From Methyloprofundus sp. (GTDB taxonomy: Bacteria; Pseudomonadota; Gammaproteobacteria; Methylococcales; Methylomonadaceae): a DNA stretch of 6,473 nt. This document shows, piece after piece, positions 5,322-6,473 of this stretch. The number at the start of each line of letters is the position of its first letter. Positions within the stretch are counted from its first letter, which is position 1. The notes under the pieces were generated by a model. It saw nothing but the letters and a program-made list of their open reading frames with translations. It was not told where the DNA came from and searched no databases. The stretch is from assembly GCA_013138555.1 (NCBI GenBank), contig WTCN01000179.1, positions 1-6,473 of the forward strand, in the 5' to 3' direction. Both the position numbers and the translations under genes were made by a program.

Positions 5322-6473
5322 TTAGGCAGTGGCGTGATCCTCATTAAACTGCATCGAATGTAATCTTGCATACGCTGCATTTTTGGCTAATAATTCAGCA
5401 TGCGTTCCTCGCTCAATAATTTCACCGGCTTCCATCACTAAAATAACATCGGCTTTTTCTATGGTTGATAAGCGGTGAGCAATAACAATCGTGGTTCTAT
5501 GTTCCATCACATGTTCTAGTGCTTGTTGAATATAACGTTCAGATTGGGTATCTAAAGCTGAGGTTGCTTCATCAAGAATTAACAGGGGAGCATTTTTTAG
5601 TAAGGCACGGGCAATCGCCAGGCGTTGTCTTTGTCCGCCTGATAGCTGAATACCATGCTCACCAATTTCAGTTTGCATTCCATTGGCTAAGTTTTGAATA
5701 AACTCTGTCGCATAGGCATCATCAGCCGCTTTTAAAACGTCTGCTTCACTCGTGTTACTGAGAATACCGTAGGCAATATTGTTGTATACTGTGTCATTAA
5801 ATAAGGTAATATTTTGTGTGACCAGGGCTATCTGTTCCCTTAGGGAGTTTAAGGTGTATTGTGTGATTTCTACACCATCGAGTAAAATTCGTCCTTCTGA
5901 ATAATCATAGAACCGGGGGATCAGGTTGGTTAAGGTGGTTTTTCCACTACCTGAAGTACCAACAATAGCCACTGTTTGACCCGATTGAATGGTTAAATTA
6001 ATATTTTTAACCGCGAGTTTGTTAGAATTAGCGTAGCTGAAAGATAGGTTTTCAAATTGTAATACGCCTTTTCCTGCTGCTTTTGTTTTACTGATTGTTC
6101 CCTGGTCAAGCTCAGGATCTATATCTAGTGCGATAAAAATATCCGTGGCAGCGGCGATTCCTTTCTGGATTTCATTATTTGCCTGAGCGAGTGACTGAAT
6201 AGGTCGGGGGAGCATAAAAGCAGCTAATAAATAAGCCACAAGATTACCGGTGGTGGTATCGCCCATCATTCTCCGTGCTAAAAAAAGTAATCCAGAGAGT
6301 GAAAATGCAACCAGGAGCTGCATAATGGGGTTTTGGATTGCAGTGACAAAGGCAACTTTCTGTGTCTGCTGTCTATTAAATGCACTCCTTTGTTTAAAGC
6401 GTTTAATCTCATAATCTGAGCCGCCAAAACATTTTACAACCCGGTTCCCGACGACCAGCTCGGAGGTGATATG
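5322..6473 (-). CDS. msbA: MsbA-type lipid A/phospholipid ABC exporter, partial (N-terminus outside window)
   Basis: The frame is open from the right edge to TAA at 5322-5324, giving 383 visible residues. The Met at 6323 is internal: 50 more codons without a stop continue to 6473, including GNRVVKCFGG and YEIKRF, which match the cytoplasmic extension of MsbA. Visible parts are the last membrane helices (QLLVAFSLSGLLFLARR and LVAYLLAAFMLPRPI) and the whole nucleotide-binding domain, with Walker A GTSGSGKT (5937-5960), signature LSGGQ (5631-5645) and Walker B LLILDEATSALD (5550-5585). The NBD tracks E. coli MsbA closely (LFNDTVYNNIAYG, YARLHSMQF at the end). MsbA is a homodimeric inner-membrane exporter that flips core-lipid A for LPS assembly; E. 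coli MsbA is about 580 residues, so roughly 200 are missing. The usual partner lpxK is not found downstream. Confidence 0.93.
   Translation of the reverse strand, partial: HITSELVVGNRVVKCFGGSDYEIKRFKQRSAFNRQQTQKVAFVTAIQNPIMQLLVAFSLSGLLFLARRMMGDTTTGNLVAYLLAAFMLPRPIQSLAQANNEIQKGIAAATDIFIALDIDPELDQGTISKTKAAGKGVLQFENLSFSYANSNKLAVKNINLTIQSGQTVAIVGTSGSGKTTLTNLIPRFYDYSEGRILLDGVEITQYTLNSLREQIALVTQNITLFNDTVYNNIAYGILSNTSEADVLKAADDAYATEFIQNLANGMQTEIGEHGIQLSGGQRQRLAIARALLKNAPLLILDEATSALDTQSERYIQQALEHVMEHRTTIVIAHRLSTIEKADVILVMEAGEIIERGTHAELLAKNAAYARLHSMQFNEDHATA

Noticed and set aside
5519..5701. 60-codon + strand frame opposite msbA
   Set aside because: Antisense to the conserved ATPase domain of msbA; a shadow frame.
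6321..6323. Met at 6323 as the start of the ABC transporter
   Set aside because: The frame continues without a stop to the window edge and the extra 50 residues fit MsbA, so the Met is internal.

Overview
The window looks like a piece of a moderately AT-rich gammaproteobacterial chromosome. The best taxonomic clue is the right-hand gene, a clear MsbA-type lipid A flippase, which implies an outer membrane and a gammaproteobacterium-like host. I cannot name the genus from this sequence. Short samples counted by hand gave about 33-37% GC in the NACHT gene and about 42-53% in msbA, so the left part may have been acquired by transfer.

Layout. Positions 1-539 hold no convincing gene, only a possible 58-codon ORF (190-366) and several small inverted repeats. 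One of these is a 9-bp hairpin that buries a perfect Shine-Dalgarno-like sequence. Next comes a tight two-gene + strand operon: a KAP-family P-loop NTPase (540-1862) and, after a 3-nt gap, a NACHT NTPase with a C-terminal leucine-rich repeat array (1866-4307), i.e. a bacterial NLR-like protein. Converging on it from the - strand is an HNH endonuclease of the predicted-restriction-endonuclease type (4353-5138). Upstream of that on the same strand, a hairpin-containing 183-bp spacer separates it from the 3' part of msbA (5322-6473, running off the right edge).

How the genes may work together. The KAP and NACHT-LRR genes are almost certainly co-transcribed and probably translationally coupled. 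The NACHT protein has a sensor-like LRR array and a NACHT switch but no recognisable N-terminal effector. The KAP protein is a second NTPase of a class that includes the phage-exclusion protein PifA. The attractive but unproven reading is a two-protein, NLR-type anti-phage system in which the LRR protein senses and the KAP protein carries out or relays the response. The HNH nuclease is convergent, so it is an independently transcribed neighbour that could be another defence gene. msbA is core envelope biology and marks the chromosomal flank of the putative island.
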